Shown: piece after piece, positions 36,901-39,688 of the stretch
Layout of the letters: each line of letters starts with the position of its first letter
How positions within the stretch are numbered: position 1 is the first letter of the stretch
NCBI GenBank assembly: GCA_911728455.2
Contig: OU452221.1
Span: 7,389,047 to 7,453,046, forward strand
Length of the DNA: 64,000 nucleotides
Direction: 5' to 3'
From: Marthasterias glacialis
Lineage: Eukaryota > Echinodermata > Asteroidea > Forcipulatida > Asteriidae
Position numbers and translations under genes: made by a program
The notes under the pieces: model-generated
Seen by the model: the letters and a program-made list of their open reading frames with translations, nothing else
The model's database searches: none
What the model was told of the DNA's origin: nothing

Positions 36901-39688
36901 CGACGCAAGCAGGCCTGCCCCATGTTACCTGAATCTCCATAAAATGAAAGATTTTATTATTTCATCCATTGAGCTCTGCACAAATTGTGCCTGCAGGAAG
37001 TCCAGGCTCTGTGGCTCTTTTGTAAACATGTGAATCGCAGACTACATGGTCTATAACTTGGTGCTATGCAAACCTCACTGGAACATGGATACAAGCGCCT
37101 TGTATATATATATAAATCCAGTTATTATTAAGAAGAAACTATTACTAGTAAGCTTGCGGGTACAACCATGTAAAATAACTCTTTTGTGAGAGGTGTGTTG
37201 GCTCTGAAAAGAGCCGGTGTGGTCTCGACGTTTCGAACAGTATACTCTGATCGTCTTCAGGAGAATGAAGGAGTCTTGAGGAGTCATTCTCCTGAAGACG
37301 ATCAGAGTATACTGTTCGAAACGTCGAGACCACACCGGCTCTTTTCAGAGCCAACACACCTCTCACAAAAGAGTTATTTTACATGGTTGTACCCGCAAGC
37401 TTACTAGTAATAGTTTCTTCTTATTTCCCACACCATGCAAAGCTTCAAACATCACCAGTTATTATTATTAGTATTATTATTTTTATTAACACATTCCATA
37501 ATTCCCTGATTGAAGTTTCAAGTCCTACTTGTACCAAGCTTTTATTTTTATATACTCACTTTGTTTGGAGCATTGACCATGGCTCCACCTTTCAAAAGGA
37601 GGAGGACCACATCCACAAAGCCCCCACGGGCACCGAGGTGAAGGGCGGTGTTGCCATCCTTATCCACAAGGTTTGGATCTGCGTTGTTTTTGAGAAGTGT
37701 CTCCACACAGGGGATGTGATTGCCTTGGGCAGCCTTCAGGAATAATACACACACAAGATTGGGGTTCAAATGATGAACCATAAATAAAAATACAACACAC
37801 TCACAGTAAAACTTCATAATAAAATCAATTTTGATTTAAGTGGTGTACAAGAGAAAAGATATTTTAAATCATATGACTGCTTTCTATTAAATGCATTTAA
37901 GTGAGAGCAACACAGCCATACAAGATATTAATTGTTGAACAAGACTGAAACTTGGCGGTCTGACTGTTAAACCAGTCCAGGGACATCTGCTCCAGAATGG
38001 AGGGGTTGTGGGTTCGAATCCCACCTGAGTAGCATGTGGGTTTTGTTTTTGTTTTTTGTGTGCAGGACTTGGAAAGCTCCGAGTATAAATAAGACCGAAG
38101 CTCTTGCACGAAAGTTTTCAAGATAAAACAATGTTGCATAATTGAAGAGCTTGTAGCACTTTATTTGCGATAATCGTAATCCTCATCTGTCCCGACAAAC
38201 CATGTGTTAAAATTTGGCAATTTGCTTGACCTTTTTTTAACATTATAAATGTACCCAATTGGGAACATGTTAAATGTTGAAAAAAAACATCATAAAAATT
38301 TGTCAAATTTTAACACATGGTCCGTCATAGCTCTTAGGTCTGAGGAACACGACCAAGAGCTACGATTATTGCAGCCAGTAGTACTTATGAGATGCGAGCA
38401 AAGTTGCACTGTAAACATTTTTTTCAGTAGAGTGTTACCTGAATTTCTAGTCACTATAGGTTTTTTTTTTCTCATAAATTACCTTCATAAGAGGTGACCG
38501 TTGATCATTGTCACACAGGTTCAGCTTTGCTTTACTTGAAACCAAAAAAGCTACAAGTTCCTTGTGGCCCTGAGCACATGCTAGATGAAGAGCAGTCCTG
38601 CAGGTAAAACATGTTATCAAATTAATTTCAATGATCAAATCAAACATTTATCATTTTGTCATTTAAAACGTTACATCTACTTAAAGTAAACATCATGTCA
38701 TAACCCTCGAACTGATGGTCACAGTGGACGTGAACCAGGGGGGACGGTTATCGCAGCTAATCTATAATCCCCCTATATTGTGTGGTGGCCTTCGTCAAAA
38801 TCAGACAGTTCTCATCCATTGTCACTGCCCATCTCAGGCTCAGTAATACTAGTTTATTTTTGTCTTTGACAAGACGGGTGAAATAAGCCCAAGTTGTCTT
38901 GTTATCGACCTAAGTTACAAGCAACTCACATAGGCACAACAACATATGAAATGGTCTGAGTCAAACTCAAAGACAATCTCTCTGTATCACGGCCATATCG
39001 CTCATTGATTTTGTGCGCATTTTTTTCGTGAATGAACTCAAACACGTTCTGCACCCTCACTGTTGATTTAACGTTAGATCTGGAATGGATTAAACTGATC
39101 CGGACTGGAACTGGTCAAATGAGTGTGAAGATGTTTTGACTTCGTGCTTCCAAATGCCATAAAGGAATTAAGACTTTAAATTTTCTATGCTTCCTCACGG
39201 AGACCAATGGCAGTAAACTCTGCCAAAATGTTCTGTGTACGTGGTATAAATTAATTGCAATACCAGCAAAGCAAACAAAAAAGTGATCCGGAACTGGTCA
39301 AAGTCAACTGTCGTGACTGTACAATAAAAAAACATTAATTTTGTTGTCAAATGTCCTTCAAAGCTGTTCTTGGAGTGCATGAATTAAGTTTGATAACTAC
39401 GTGGCCCCAAGCTAGTGTTGTAGAGAAAAGCCTTGTCCTTGCTCTATGCTAGAGTATAGAACAAGGAAGATTGTAGTCCAACCTGTTTTCCTTGTCAAGT
39501 TGATTGACATCTCCTTTCTTGCTTAGTTGTTGCAACTTCACCAAGTCCCCACTCCAGGCCGACTTGTGCAGCTTCGGTAAATCCTTTTCTTTCAGCGAAT
39601 AACCTGGGGAAGCAAACTCTGCATCTCCAGCAGGACTGGGAGAAGGAGCTTTCCCCTTCAGTTTGTTACTCTTAAATATTTTCTTCAT
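800..39688 (-). CDS. ANKRD26: ANKRD26-like ankyrin/coiled-coil protein, 34 exons, 3' end outside window
   Basis: The vertebrate family member is a scaffold at centriole distal appendages that recruits PIDD1 to start PIDDosome/caspase-2 signalling. Seen here: a basic start (MKKIF), six ankyrin repeats at about residues 35-250, an acidic linker with W-D-S/D motifs (250-727), a Glu/Arg/Lys-rich helix (728 to about 1200), and a coiled coil (about 1389-1792) with family-like stretches such as EEALAHATMAFNSQL and AVKTENAML. Ankyrin repeat 2 (TALHLACAQGH) and the N-terminus resemble human ANKRD26 as I recall it. All 34 exons join in frame (5376 nt, 1792 codons). No stop or poly(A) signal is seen, so the gene continues left of base 800. 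The long charged helix is not a feature I associate with the human protein. The orthology call is confident; exact ends of some exons are less so. Confidence 0.88.
1066..1430. repeat. TAAGCA-type repeat with fragment of the GGGAGACTTT foldback
   Basis: CTAGAGGGCAGCAGACAT near 1076 matches the foldback family at 34904; a second fragment opens the window at about 5-40. From 1185 to 1430 the sequence matches 7062-7258 (GCAGAAAAACATTCGTAAGC, AAAAGTGTATTTCAT). Confidence 0.6.
1640..1830 (-). repeat. GCCTTGGTGCCCTT repeat, degraded copy
   Basis: Reverse-oriented relative of the repeats at 36725 and 55762, with AAGGGCAC and GGGGCACCAAGGCCAAGACC. Confidence 0.5.
2092..2302. mobile_element. TAAGCA MITE, copy 1
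   Basis: Ends are inverted: GGGCCTAATTTCATGGAGCT on the left, AGCTCTATGTAATTGGGACC on the right. The core has GAGCAGGATACCAGTC and GACTGGTAACCTTATTCTGG. At least eight other copies occur in the window. Confidence 0.75.
2505..2848. mobile_element. Two adjoining TAAGCA MITE copies
   Basis: One copy runs about 2505-2651 (inverted relative to copy 1). A second starts at about 2651 with CAATTTCATGGAGC and ends AGCAGCTCTATGAAATGAGG near 2848. They share a border, which suggests insertion of one next to the other. Confidence 0.7.
2905..2961 (-). CDS. ANKRD26: ANKRD26 exon 33 (GC-AG donor)
   Basis: Residues 1736-1754, ATTKKYTTAESRLRTLEKE. Acceptor TTATTTAG. The donor reads GAG|GCAAGT, so the next intron appears to be of the GC-AG class. 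Confidence 0.82.
2990..3278 (+). mobile_element. 3' end of a CR1/L2-like non-LTR retrotransposon
   Basis: The plus frame reads LRAFSHASPTLWNTLPQEYV, then SAFKTLLKTHL, and stops at 3176-3178; this is the conserved C-terminus of CR1/L2 reverse-transcriptase ORFs. It is followed by a short 3' UTR ending in TATTATTATCATTATT. 5' truncated, as usual for these elements. Confidence 0.75.
3881..3965 (-). CDS. ANKRD26: ANKRD26 exon 32 (coiled coil)
   Basis: Residues 1707-1735, LLQRERDEWSLSRDKLEAEI then SLRDTSQ. Acceptor GATCAG, donor GTAAGG, phase 0 out. Confidence 0.87.
4612..4869. mobile_element. MITE built from inverted GGTAAAAGGACGTAAG units
   Basis: The left side carries two direct copies of GGTAAAAGGACGTAAG (after GTGTGCCC and CCA). 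The right side carries the complement, inside a near-perfect hairpin CCCGGTAAAAGGGAGTAAGG / CCTTACGCCCTTTTACCGGG. Outer ends GTGTGCCCGG and CCGGGCACAC. No protein coding seen. Confidence 0.8.
5222..5241. repeat. ACGGCT hexamer repeat
   Basis: Three tandem ACGGCT copies followed by ACAACT. A short simple repeat. Confidence 0.7.
5325..5478 (+). mobile_element. HSL foldback family, single arm
   Basis: Reads GAAGACGATCAAAGC, GATCAGAACGTCGAG, then the stem-loop GGTTCTTTTCAGAACC (5371-5386), then CAAAAGAGATAAG ten bases later, and ends near ACCATGCAAAGTTTTAAATC. The stem-loop and following AAAGAG resemble a histone mRNA 3' end. Confidence 0.75.
5494..5573 (-). CDS. ANKRD26: ANKRD26 exon 31 (coiled coil)
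   Basis: Residues 1681-1707, LDSVDRRLKSTSQELEKAQQ. Acceptor CTTCAG, donor GTAAGT, phase 2 out. An HSL foldback copy ends about 15 bases to its left. Confidence 0.87.
5959..6447. repeat. Tandem repeat, four units of about 114 bp
   Basis: Unit starts GAATGGTCAGACAGT at 5959, 6073, 6187 and about 6300. It includes TTCACCACATGATATCATAT and a GTTTAT...GATCATTCAAAACC end. The fourth unit carries a small insertion. Related units occur inverted at 52830-53105. Confidence 0.85.
6528..6662 (-). CDS. ANKRD26: ANKRD26 exon 30 (coiled coil, most family-like segment)
   Basis: Residues 1636-1680, RVSEEALAHATMAFNSQLMA, AVKTENAMLHGSVEKE. Phase 0 to 0, acceptor TTATTCAG, donor GTAGAA. Confidence 0.9.
7062..7505. 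mobile_element. TAAGCA MITE inside a related longer repeat
   Basis: A TAAGCA MITE spans 7262-7462 (GGGCCCAATTTCATACAGCT to AGCCATGAAATTGGGCCC). Flanking pieces 7062-7258 and 7463-7505 match the 1185-1430 repeat, so the MITE appears to have inserted into it. Confidence 0.65.
7612..7716 (-). CDS. ANKRD26: ANKRD26 exon 29 (coiled coil)
   Basis: Residues 1601-1635, VELERQRMRHRDDQGMLTTE then ELSGKIEELKSEI. Phase 0 to 0, acceptor TGCTCAG, donor GTGAGT. Confidence 0.88.
8507..8602 (-). CDS. ANKRD26: ANKRD26 exon 28 (coiled coil)
   Basis: Residues 1569-1600, AEAVSRLEAADESRRVVLNQ then SDRLKTELHALK. Acceptor ATTACAG, donor GTAGGT. Confidence 0.88.
8635..8910. mobile_element. HSL foldback family, two-armed copy
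   Basis: Arms pair over GCGGTGACACC...GGTTCCGAAGGAACC (8716-8730) against GGTTCCTTCAGAACC (8822-8836)...GGTGTCATCGC. The hairpin cores are degenerate forms of the stem-loop seen intact at 37337. Confidence 0.75.
9203..9229 (-). CDS. ANKRD26: ANKRD26 exon 27 (27-nt microexon)
   Basis: Residues 1560-1568, ETSRFFTEK. Acceptor TTTTTATAG, donor GTAAGA. Nine codons in phase 0, so skipping it would keep the frame. Confidence 0.75.
9455..9568 (-). CDS. ANKRD26: ANKRD26 exon 26 (coiled coil)
   Basis: Residues 1522-1559, LEEERDEFRSQLLHEKHARA then EEMVQDQLHAQDVLHQ. 38 codons, phase 0 to 0, acceptor CGTAG, donor GTACGC. Confidence 0.88.
9608..9900. repeat. Dispersed repeat, partial copy of 12505-12720
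   Basis: Shares ATTCATAAATACCTAGGACA, CTGATTGGTCGAGAGGAGAT and TTGCACGGCCCAATTT with 12505-12720. Confidence 0.75.
10120..10560. repeat. Retroelement-tail-like and low-copy repeats
   Basis: 10130-10200 (CTTGTAAAGCACTTTATCTG) resembles 3' tails of CR1-like elements. 10250-10560 shares GATGCGGCACAATCTGCA in inverted form with 44820-44870. No gene is supported. Confidence 0.4.
10682..10766 (-). CDS. ANKRD26: ANKRD26 exon 25 (coiled coil)
   Basis: Residues 1493-1521, EIEAKQKAELGARNLSLEVR. Acceptor ATTGCAG, donor GTAGGT, phase 0 out. Confidence 0.88.
10855..11110. repeat. Low-copy repeat with TTGACCCAATTCACC
   Basis: TTGACCCAATTCACC occurs twice here (near 10860 and 11000) with a CCATTTTGGAAGTCAATTTC end; similar 'cannot match gene' sequence recurs at 12050-12120 and 52000-52320. 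No coding sequence seen between 10855 and 11720. Confidence 0.4.
11720..12050. repeat. Direct repeat, left partner of 12714-13025
   Basis: Shares GTCGTCCGACGCC, ATAACTCAAAATAAACCTCT, AGCTCAGATGACGTAGTACC and AGGTCACGTGATGACATGTA with 12714-13025. The two copies bracket exon 24. Confidence 0.85.
12350..12448 (-). CDS. ANKRD26: ANKRD26 exon 24 (coiled coil)
   Basis: Residues 1460-1493, HEMSQEIEKRNNAEVLLDKT. Acceptor TTGCAG, donor GTAAGT. A duplicated repeat lies on each side (11720-12050 and 12714-13025). Confidence 0.88.
12505..13025. repeat. Full-length composite repeat of about 520 bp
   Basis: The left half matches 9608-9900 and the right half matches 11720-12050. This copy therefore seems to be the most complete and the other two fragments. 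Starts ATTCATAAATACCTGGGACA. No coding capacity; class unknown. Confidence 0.7.
13219..13299 (-). CDS. ANKRD26: ANKRD26 exon 23 (coiled coil)
   Basis: Residues 1433-1460, KIEESSHIKATLDQHLLDLE. Acceptor TTTCAG, donor GTGAGT, phase 2 in and out. Confidence 0.87.
13378..13490 (+). mobile_element. tRNA-derived SINE, type 2
   Basis: Reads GTGCATCGGACTCAAGTTCT and a B box in GGGTTCGAATCCCGG, then CACTTGTGTCCTTGAGCA. The same unit recurs at 18910 and, related, at 24272. Confidence 0.7.
13490..13690 (+). repeat. Dispersed repeat shared with 31045-31245
   Basis: Shares GAAGAGGCAGTTATGTTTGT, GTGAAGAGACTTGCGTTTAT and GTAGCCCACACCT. A piece also lies inverted at 36425-36485. Confidence 0.75.
14035..14167 (-). 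CDS. ANKRD26: ANKRD26 exon 22 (coiled coil begins)
   Basis: Residues 1389-1433, DPTVLLRLQGQLREQKRIAD then NHCQALEGDIEEMR. Acceptor GTCCTCAG, donor GTGAGA, phase 2 out. Confidence 0.88.
14170..14503. mobile_element. TATAGACC element filling the intron between exons 21 and 22
   Basis: Matches 48072-48428: AGCCACAGAGCCTGGACTTC, TTTTTATCAACTTTTGATAT, TATGACCAG, CACTCTTCTTGTAAACA and the TATGGTCTATAT end. The intron is 14168-14527, so nearly all of it is this element. Confidence 0.75.
14528..14717 (-). CDS. ANKRD26: ANKRD26 exon 21
   Basis: Residues 1326-1389, PAWQAVLSEPDGLDASSTDE, an Ala/Ser linker, then TNQNAGGTSQIEGATG. The acceptor is a CAGCAG repeat, so the right end may be 14717 or 14720 (one extra Gln). 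Donor GTAGGA, phase 1 out. Confidence 0.86.
14843..15205. mobile_element. TA-flanked MITE (AAGCCCCAGCTCAACATTGG), copy 1
   Basis: Left end AAGCCACAGCTCAACATTGG, right end CCAATGTTGAGCTGGGGCTT, flanked by TA. About 360 bp, noncoding. The TA duplication and long inverted ends suggest a Tc1/mariner-type nonautonomous element. Confidence 0.85.
15306..15515. mobile_element. TAAGCA MITE, degraded copy
   Basis: CACTTTCATAAAGCTTCT, GGGAACCAGTCAGCAGCA, GGGCTGGTAACCCC and GCTAAGCAACTTTTGTGCTT follow the family order. Confidence 0.55.
15601..15709 (-). CDS. ANKRD26: ANKRD26 exon 20
   Basis: Residues 1289-1325, QNPHNPLHSTAILRSQRSPI then SHNALTNGNPHGPRSL; polar linker. Acceptor TTTTCCAG, donor GTAGGT, phase 0 out. 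Confidence 0.83.
15840..16205. other. AT-rich intron between exons 19 and 20
   Basis: Mostly A/T with short A-runs (near 16025-16130). I see no exon, RNA or repeat boundary here. Confidence 0.6.
16206..17890 (-). CDS. ANKRD26: ANKRD26 exon 19 (1685 nt, long E/R/K-rich helix)
   Basis: Residues 728-1289. Starts ASVHEEIKQAEKTEVSRQKL after acceptor CCTAG. From there to about residue 1200 nearly every residue is Glu, Arg, Lys, Gln or Leu, with patterns such as EEERLKKEQEMKEEERRLKE. The balance of opposite charges suits a single alpha-helix (ER/K type) or a very long coiled coil. The end becomes Asp/Ser/Asn-rich (DGSDAPTADGDNSTDIDADL). Donor GTAAGT, phase 2. The plus strand here is a long pyrimidine-rich tract, so antisense open frames are artefacts. 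Confidence 0.93.
18536..18655. mobile_element. TAAGCA MITE, degraded copy
   Basis: GCTAAATTTCTTGAAGCTGT, GCTAAGCAAGAGTAAGCAGG and GGGATTTTGCCTGGTAA; the right end is lost. Confidence 0.5.
18910..19130 (+). mobile_element. tRNA-derived SINE, type 2
   Basis: GTCATGGTAAAGCGGGTTTA, GTGTGGGTTCAAATCCCGGT (B box with one change), then a 16-17 base G run and AAATGGGTACCTGTGAGGGC. Same organisation as 13378. Confidence 0.7.
20189..20215 (-). CDS. Candidate 27-nt cassette exon in the 7.2-kb intron
   Basis: On the minus strand an AG precedes nine codons (RILEENEIG), then a strong GTGAGT donor. It is phase 0 on both sides, so it would fit between exons 18 and 19 without breaking the frame. Its acceptor has a poor pyrimidine tract. 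A chance match is quite possible. Confidence 0.3.
20640..20810. repeat. Inverted pair of SINE-tail sequences
   Basis: TTTTGCATCGGGGATAAAGA on the left pairs with TCTTTATCACCGATGCAAAA on the right, around a copy of the SINE type-1 tail (ATCGGTGTACGGG). Confidence 0.7.
20811..21025 (+). mobile_element. tRNA-derived SINE, type 1
   Basis: A-box-like TAGTCTAGTTGGTAAGACAT (from 20874) and a perfect B box GGTTCGAATCC (20909-20919), then the tail TGAGTATACAGTGCTTAACA and an A run. It is not a functional tRNA: the cloverleaf is followed by an unrelated tail and copies diverge. Confidence 0.8.
21862..22085. mobile_element. CAGTGGCGTA-type element with C/G runs
   Basis: Starts CAGTGGCATAGCCAAGGGGA and continues with CCCCCCC and GCACCCTCCCACC stretches. 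G/C runs give spurious Gly-rich frames on the minus strand. Confidence 0.55.
22562..22820. repeat. Low-copy repeat plus SINE tail
   Basis: 22562-22680 shares CAGCCGTTTTCCTACAGTAA and ATCTCTATGGGACTCATGAC with 45012-45100. 22735-22820 resembles the SINE type-1 tail (CCTGTGGATTTTTTCC, AGCACTGAGTGTATCC). Confidence 0.6.
24272..24376 (+). mobile_element. tRNA-derived SINE related to type 2
   Basis: GGAGTGGCCGAGCAGTCTAG (A-box region), GGGTTCGAATCCCGGCC (B box) and CACTTGTGTCCTTGAGCAAG. Confidence 0.7.
24377..24905 (-). mobile_element. 3' end of a CR1/L2-like non-LTR retrotransposon, frameshifted
   Basis: The minus strand reads RLSTYGDRAFSVIAPRLWNQ; then, in another frame, FKSGLKMHLFREAFYS. This is the conserved reverse-transcriptase ORF C-terminus, broken by at least one frameshift. 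The 3' UTR runs left through CTATATAAATTTT to a TTA-type microsatellite at 24378-24402. Confidence 0.8.
25107..25462 (-). CDS. ANKRD26: ANKRD26 exon 18 (proline-rich then strongly acidic)
   Basis: Residues 609-727. It has ERKLPPIPNKESK, then a run of Glu/Asp around DDDDWDSEDDDVEEE, and ends SEWEKARKMQRR where the helix begins. Acceptor CTTTTAG, donor GTGAGT, phase 0 out. Confidence 0.9.
25844..25883 (-). CDS. ANKRD26: ANKRD26 exon 17 (40 nt)
   Basis: Residues 596-609, DDLLPSNASNHAG. Acceptor CCTTTCAG, donor GTAAGA, phase 1 out. Confidence 0.78.
26048..26420. mobile_element. CAGTGGCGTA-type element with G/C runs
   Basis: Starts CAGCGGCGAAACTAGGGTAA, shares AAGCCCCTTTTCAGC, AATTTTTTCAATCTCAAAAG and long G runs with 58533-58880. 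Confidence 0.75.
26603..26622 (-). CDS. ANKRD26: ANKRD26 exon 16 (20-nt microexon, acidic W motif)
   Basis: Residues 589-595, ESDWDSD. Acceptor AAACAG, donor GTAAGT. Very short, but it repeats the W-D-S/D motif of exons 8, 11 and 18, and both phases fit. Confidence 0.75.
27150..27300. repeat. Dispersed repeat (CTGTTGCAAACTGCTTAC family)
   Basis: Shares TAGCTGTTGCCAACTGCTTA, GGCCT and the inverted pair CTCAAAGG...CCTTTGAG with 32570-32700 and 47553-47690. Confidence 0.65.
27410..27482 (-). CDS. ANKRD26: ANKRD26 exon 15
   Basis: Residues 565-589, NPIIKANSNSLTSKDPKAEE. Acceptor TTTCTCACCAG, donor GTATGT, phase 1 out. Confidence 0.82.
27653..27815 (-). mobile_element. tRNA-derived SINE, type 3, inverted
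   Basis: TTAGGGACTGAAAACCCCAA and TCCACATAG are the complement of TGTGGATTGGGTTTTCAGTC at 41550. The tRNA-like head is on the right. Confidence 0.65.
28090..28345. repeat. Dispersed repeat shared with 34215-34500
   Basis: Shares AGGGATGAGATTTGCC, TTCAGGAGGTTTACAGA, CTGTGCATCAC and ACAATGTGGACT with 34215-34500. Confidence 0.75.
28573..28934. mobile_element. TA-flanked MITE, copy 2
   Basis: AAGCCCCAACTCAACATTGG to CCAATGTTAAGCTGGGGCTT, flanked by TA on both sides. Same length as copy 1. Confidence 0.87.
29125..29237 (-). CDS. ANKRD26: ANKRD26 exon 14 (acidic)
   Basis: Residues 527-564, DVLNKLGMSDVEDDEDDSSL then FTDEEVKKDS. Acceptor TTTAG, donor GTAGGT, phase 0 out. Confidence 0.85.
29425..29775. 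mobile_element. HSL foldback family, long diverged copy
   Basis: Arms GGTTTGCGGTAACACC...TGTGCTATATACAGTAGA and TCTACTGTATATAGCA...GGTGTTACTGCAAACC. Inside lies AGTTCTGAAAAAGAACT (29581-29597), a changed form of the family hairpin. Confidence 0.65.
30125..30187 (-). CDS. ANKRD26: ANKRD26 exon 13
   Basis: Residues 506-527, KHDDEVEKRPLSSQDKQQRK. Acceptor TTCTGCAG, donor GTACAC, phase 1 in and out. Confidence 0.75.
30660..30693 (-). CDS. ANKRD26: ANKRD26 exon 12 (34-nt microexon)
   Basis: Residues 495-506, ISEEKNDHRTT. Acceptor TTTTGACCAG, donor GTAAGC. Supported by phase (0 in, 1 out) rather than by recognisable sequence. Confidence 0.72.
30765..30870 (+). mobile_element. HSL foldback family, single arm
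   Basis: AGCTCTTTTCAGAGCC at 30810-30825 (one base from the histone consensus stem), then CAACACTTGCTTCTTCC and AGCAGAGATTAACACATGGT. The other arm is missing. Confidence 0.65.
31045..31245 (+). repeat. Dispersed repeat shared with 13490-13690
   Basis: GAAGAGACTTGCGTTTATAT, CACATTAGGGCAGGTTGCTA and GTAGCCCACACCTCGAGTGG. It ends just left of exon 11. Confidence 0.75.
31281..31352 (-). CDS. ANKRD26: ANKRD26 exon 11 (acidic W motif)
   Basis: Residues 471-494, SGSEWDDDDVLGALEGIPSQ. 24 codons, phase 0 to 0, donor GTGAGT. Confidence 0.88.
31647..31990 (-). CDS. ANKRD26: ANKRD26 exon 10 (Ser/Thr/Pro-rich basic linker)
   Basis: Residues 356-470. Basic and Ser-rich (SKSRIPRAVSKDSLASAGS), then proline-rich with DPWDSPTPTPRDSGPP. 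Likely disordered. Acceptor TTTTCCTCAG, donor GTAAAA, phase 0 out. Confidence 0.88.
32456..32525 (-). CDS. ANKRD26: ANKRD26 exon 9
   Basis: Residues 333-356, VSKAVKLNKFVAESDNDSVQ. Acceptor TTTTTTCTCAG is strong; donor GTAAGA; phase 1 out. Confidence 0.85.
32570..32700. repeat. Dispersed repeat with AGAGTCTT inverted pair
   Basis: GCTGTTGCAAACTGCTTACC, then AACAGAGTCTTCCTCAAGAA pairing with AGACTCTGCTAGGG. Same family as 27150 and 47553. Confidence 0.65.
33210..33282 (-). CDS. ANKRD26: ANKRD26 exon 8 (acidic W motif)
   Basis: Residues 308-332, DSFGDDSWGASASEAEEP then a basic/proline tail. Donor GTAAGT, phase 0 out. This is the first of several Trp-in-acidic motifs. Confidence 0.85.
33345..33590 (+). 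mobile_element. tRNA-derived SINE, type 1
   Basis: TAGTCTAGTTGGTAAGACAT, then GGATTCGAATCCCACCCGAG, CTCGGGAAAGTACCGAGTAT and the AATAATATTCTTTGTCTCTG tail. Confidence 0.8.
33775..33960. mobile_element. TAAGCA MITE
   Basis: GAGCAGGATACCAGTCGCAG, AGCTGGTAACCTTATTCTGG, TTCTATGAAATTGGGTCC. The outer left end is lost. Confidence 0.65.
34023..34053 (-). CDS. ANKRD26: ANKRD26 exon 7 (31-nt microexon)
   Basis: Residues 298-308, DDEEDDLSIGK. Acceptor CAACAG, donor GTAAGT. It is accepted because both phases fit its neighbours and the acidic content continues. Confidence 0.8.
34215..34500. repeat. Dispersed repeat shared with 28090-28345
   Basis: AGGGATGAGATTTGCCGACT, TTCAGGAGGTTTACAGACTC, ACAATGTGGACTATT and GAAATCACATGCCTGC. 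Confidence 0.75.
34632..34783 (-). CDS. ANKRD26: ANKRD26 exon 6 (linker)
   Basis: Residues 247-298. Starts CSHLIDEFNSNRRPRSAIV and then becomes Gly/Ser-rich (LGFSLGGGGAADEY). Acceptor CAACAG, donor GTGAGT. Phase 2 in, phase 1 out. Confidence 0.88.
34904..35046. mobile_element. GGGAGACTTT foldback MITE, copy 1
   Basis: Nearly symmetrical: GGGAGACTTTGGAAC...GGCAGCAGACTTACCAGGTA against TACCTGGTAAGTCTGCTGCC...AAAGTCTCC. A second copy is at 54289-54428. Confidence 0.8.
35204..35515. repeat. Tandem repeat, three units of 104 bp
   Basis: Units start CTGCACTAGTA at 35204, 35308 and 35412 and share AGGCATACCACCATAATC. High similarity between units suggests recent amplification. Confidence 0.9.
36105..36242 (-). 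CDS. ANKRD26: ANKRD26 exon 5 (ankyrin repeat 6)
   Basis: Residues 201-247: TALMLASQSDQIGLVKLLLD, then GWTANDHAIMGGFHG, which closes the ankyrin block. Acceptor TTAG, donor GTAATG. Confidence 0.9.
36517..36623 (-). CDS. ANKRD26: ANKRD26 exon 4 (ankyrin repeat 5)
   Basis: Residues 166-201: NGSTALHLCTEAKQD and VLLDNDADVNATDNTN. Phase 0 at the start, phase 2 (AG of Arg) at the GTAAAA donor. Confidence 0.9.
36680..36935 (+). repeat. GCCTTGGTGCCCTT repeat with retroelement tail at left
   Basis: 36690-36725 (ATTCTTATATAGTGCC) resembles an inverted CR1-like tail. 36725-36935 shares CAGGCCTGACACTTCA, CATTGCCTTGGTGCCCTTGA and AAATGCCTTGGTGCCCTT with 55762-55940. Confidence 0.7.
36945..37060 (-). mobile_element. 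TATAGACC element, end fragment, inverted
   Basis: GGAAGTCCAGGCTCTGTGGC, TCTTTTGTAAACATG and ACATGGTCTATAAC are the complement of the left end of the 48072 copy. Confidence 0.75.
37129..37423. mobile_element. HSL foldback, 140-bp arms with no mismatch seen
   Basis: Left arm 37129-37268, 15-base loop, right arm 37284-37423. Open frames read from each arm outward are identical except over the loop, so I see no mismatch. The right arm contains GGCTCTTTTCAGAGCC (37337-37352), then AACACACCTCTCACA and AAAGAG; the left arm has the complement (37200-37215). Inner sequence CTGAAGACGATCAGAGTATA, TTCGAAACGTCGAG. Lies in the intron between exons 4 and 3. Confidence 0.93.
37560..37733 (-). CDS. ANKRD26: ANKRD26 exon 3 (ankyrin repeats 3-4)
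   Basis: Residues 108-165: 58 codons, phase 0 to 0. It shows LLKNNADPNLVDKDGNTALH and then LLLLKGGAMVNAPNK. The donor is GTGAGT. Confidence 0.92.
37940..38105 (+). mobile_element. tRNA-derived SINE, type 1, diverged
   Basis: ATCTGCTCCAGAATGGAGGG, GGGTTCGAATCCCACCTGAG (B box), GTGCAGGACTTGG and CTCCGAGTATA. Confidence 0.65.
38165..38350. repeat. Foldback with ACCATGTGTTAAAATTTG arms
   Basis: ACCATGTGTTAAAATTTGGC near 38200 pairs with CAAATTTTAACACATGGT near 38305, flanking a short AT-rich centre. Confidence 0.7.
38483..38597 (-). CDS. ANKRD26: ANKRD26 exon 2 (ankyrin repeat 2)
   Basis: Residues 69-107, TALHLACAQGHKELVAFLV, a textbook ankyrin repeat. The acceptor CAG lies just right of 38597. 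The exon ends in ...PLMK, phase 0, before GTAATT. Confidence 0.92.
38690..39460. other. Intron 1 of ANKRD26, no feature seen
   Basis: Unique-looking sequence between exons 1 and 2. I see no exon or repeat boundary. Confidence 0.5.
39483..39688 (-). CDS. ANKRD26: ANKRD26 exon 1 (start codon, ankyrin repeat 1)
   Basis: Residues 1-69. The ATG is 39686-39688. The basic leader with MKKIF and the later YSLKEKDLPKLHKSAWSGD match the family N-terminus. The exon ends after AG of an Arg codon (phase 2), followed by a GT donor at 39481-39482. Confidence 0.88.

Noticed and set aside
37145-37407. Two near-identical open frames on opposite strands
   Set aside because: They are the two arms of the foldback element; no known domain and no codon signal.
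39195-39380. Open frame in ANKRD26 intron 1
   Set aside because: No splice sites in phase; exons 1 and 2 already join perfectly at the conserved Arg codon.
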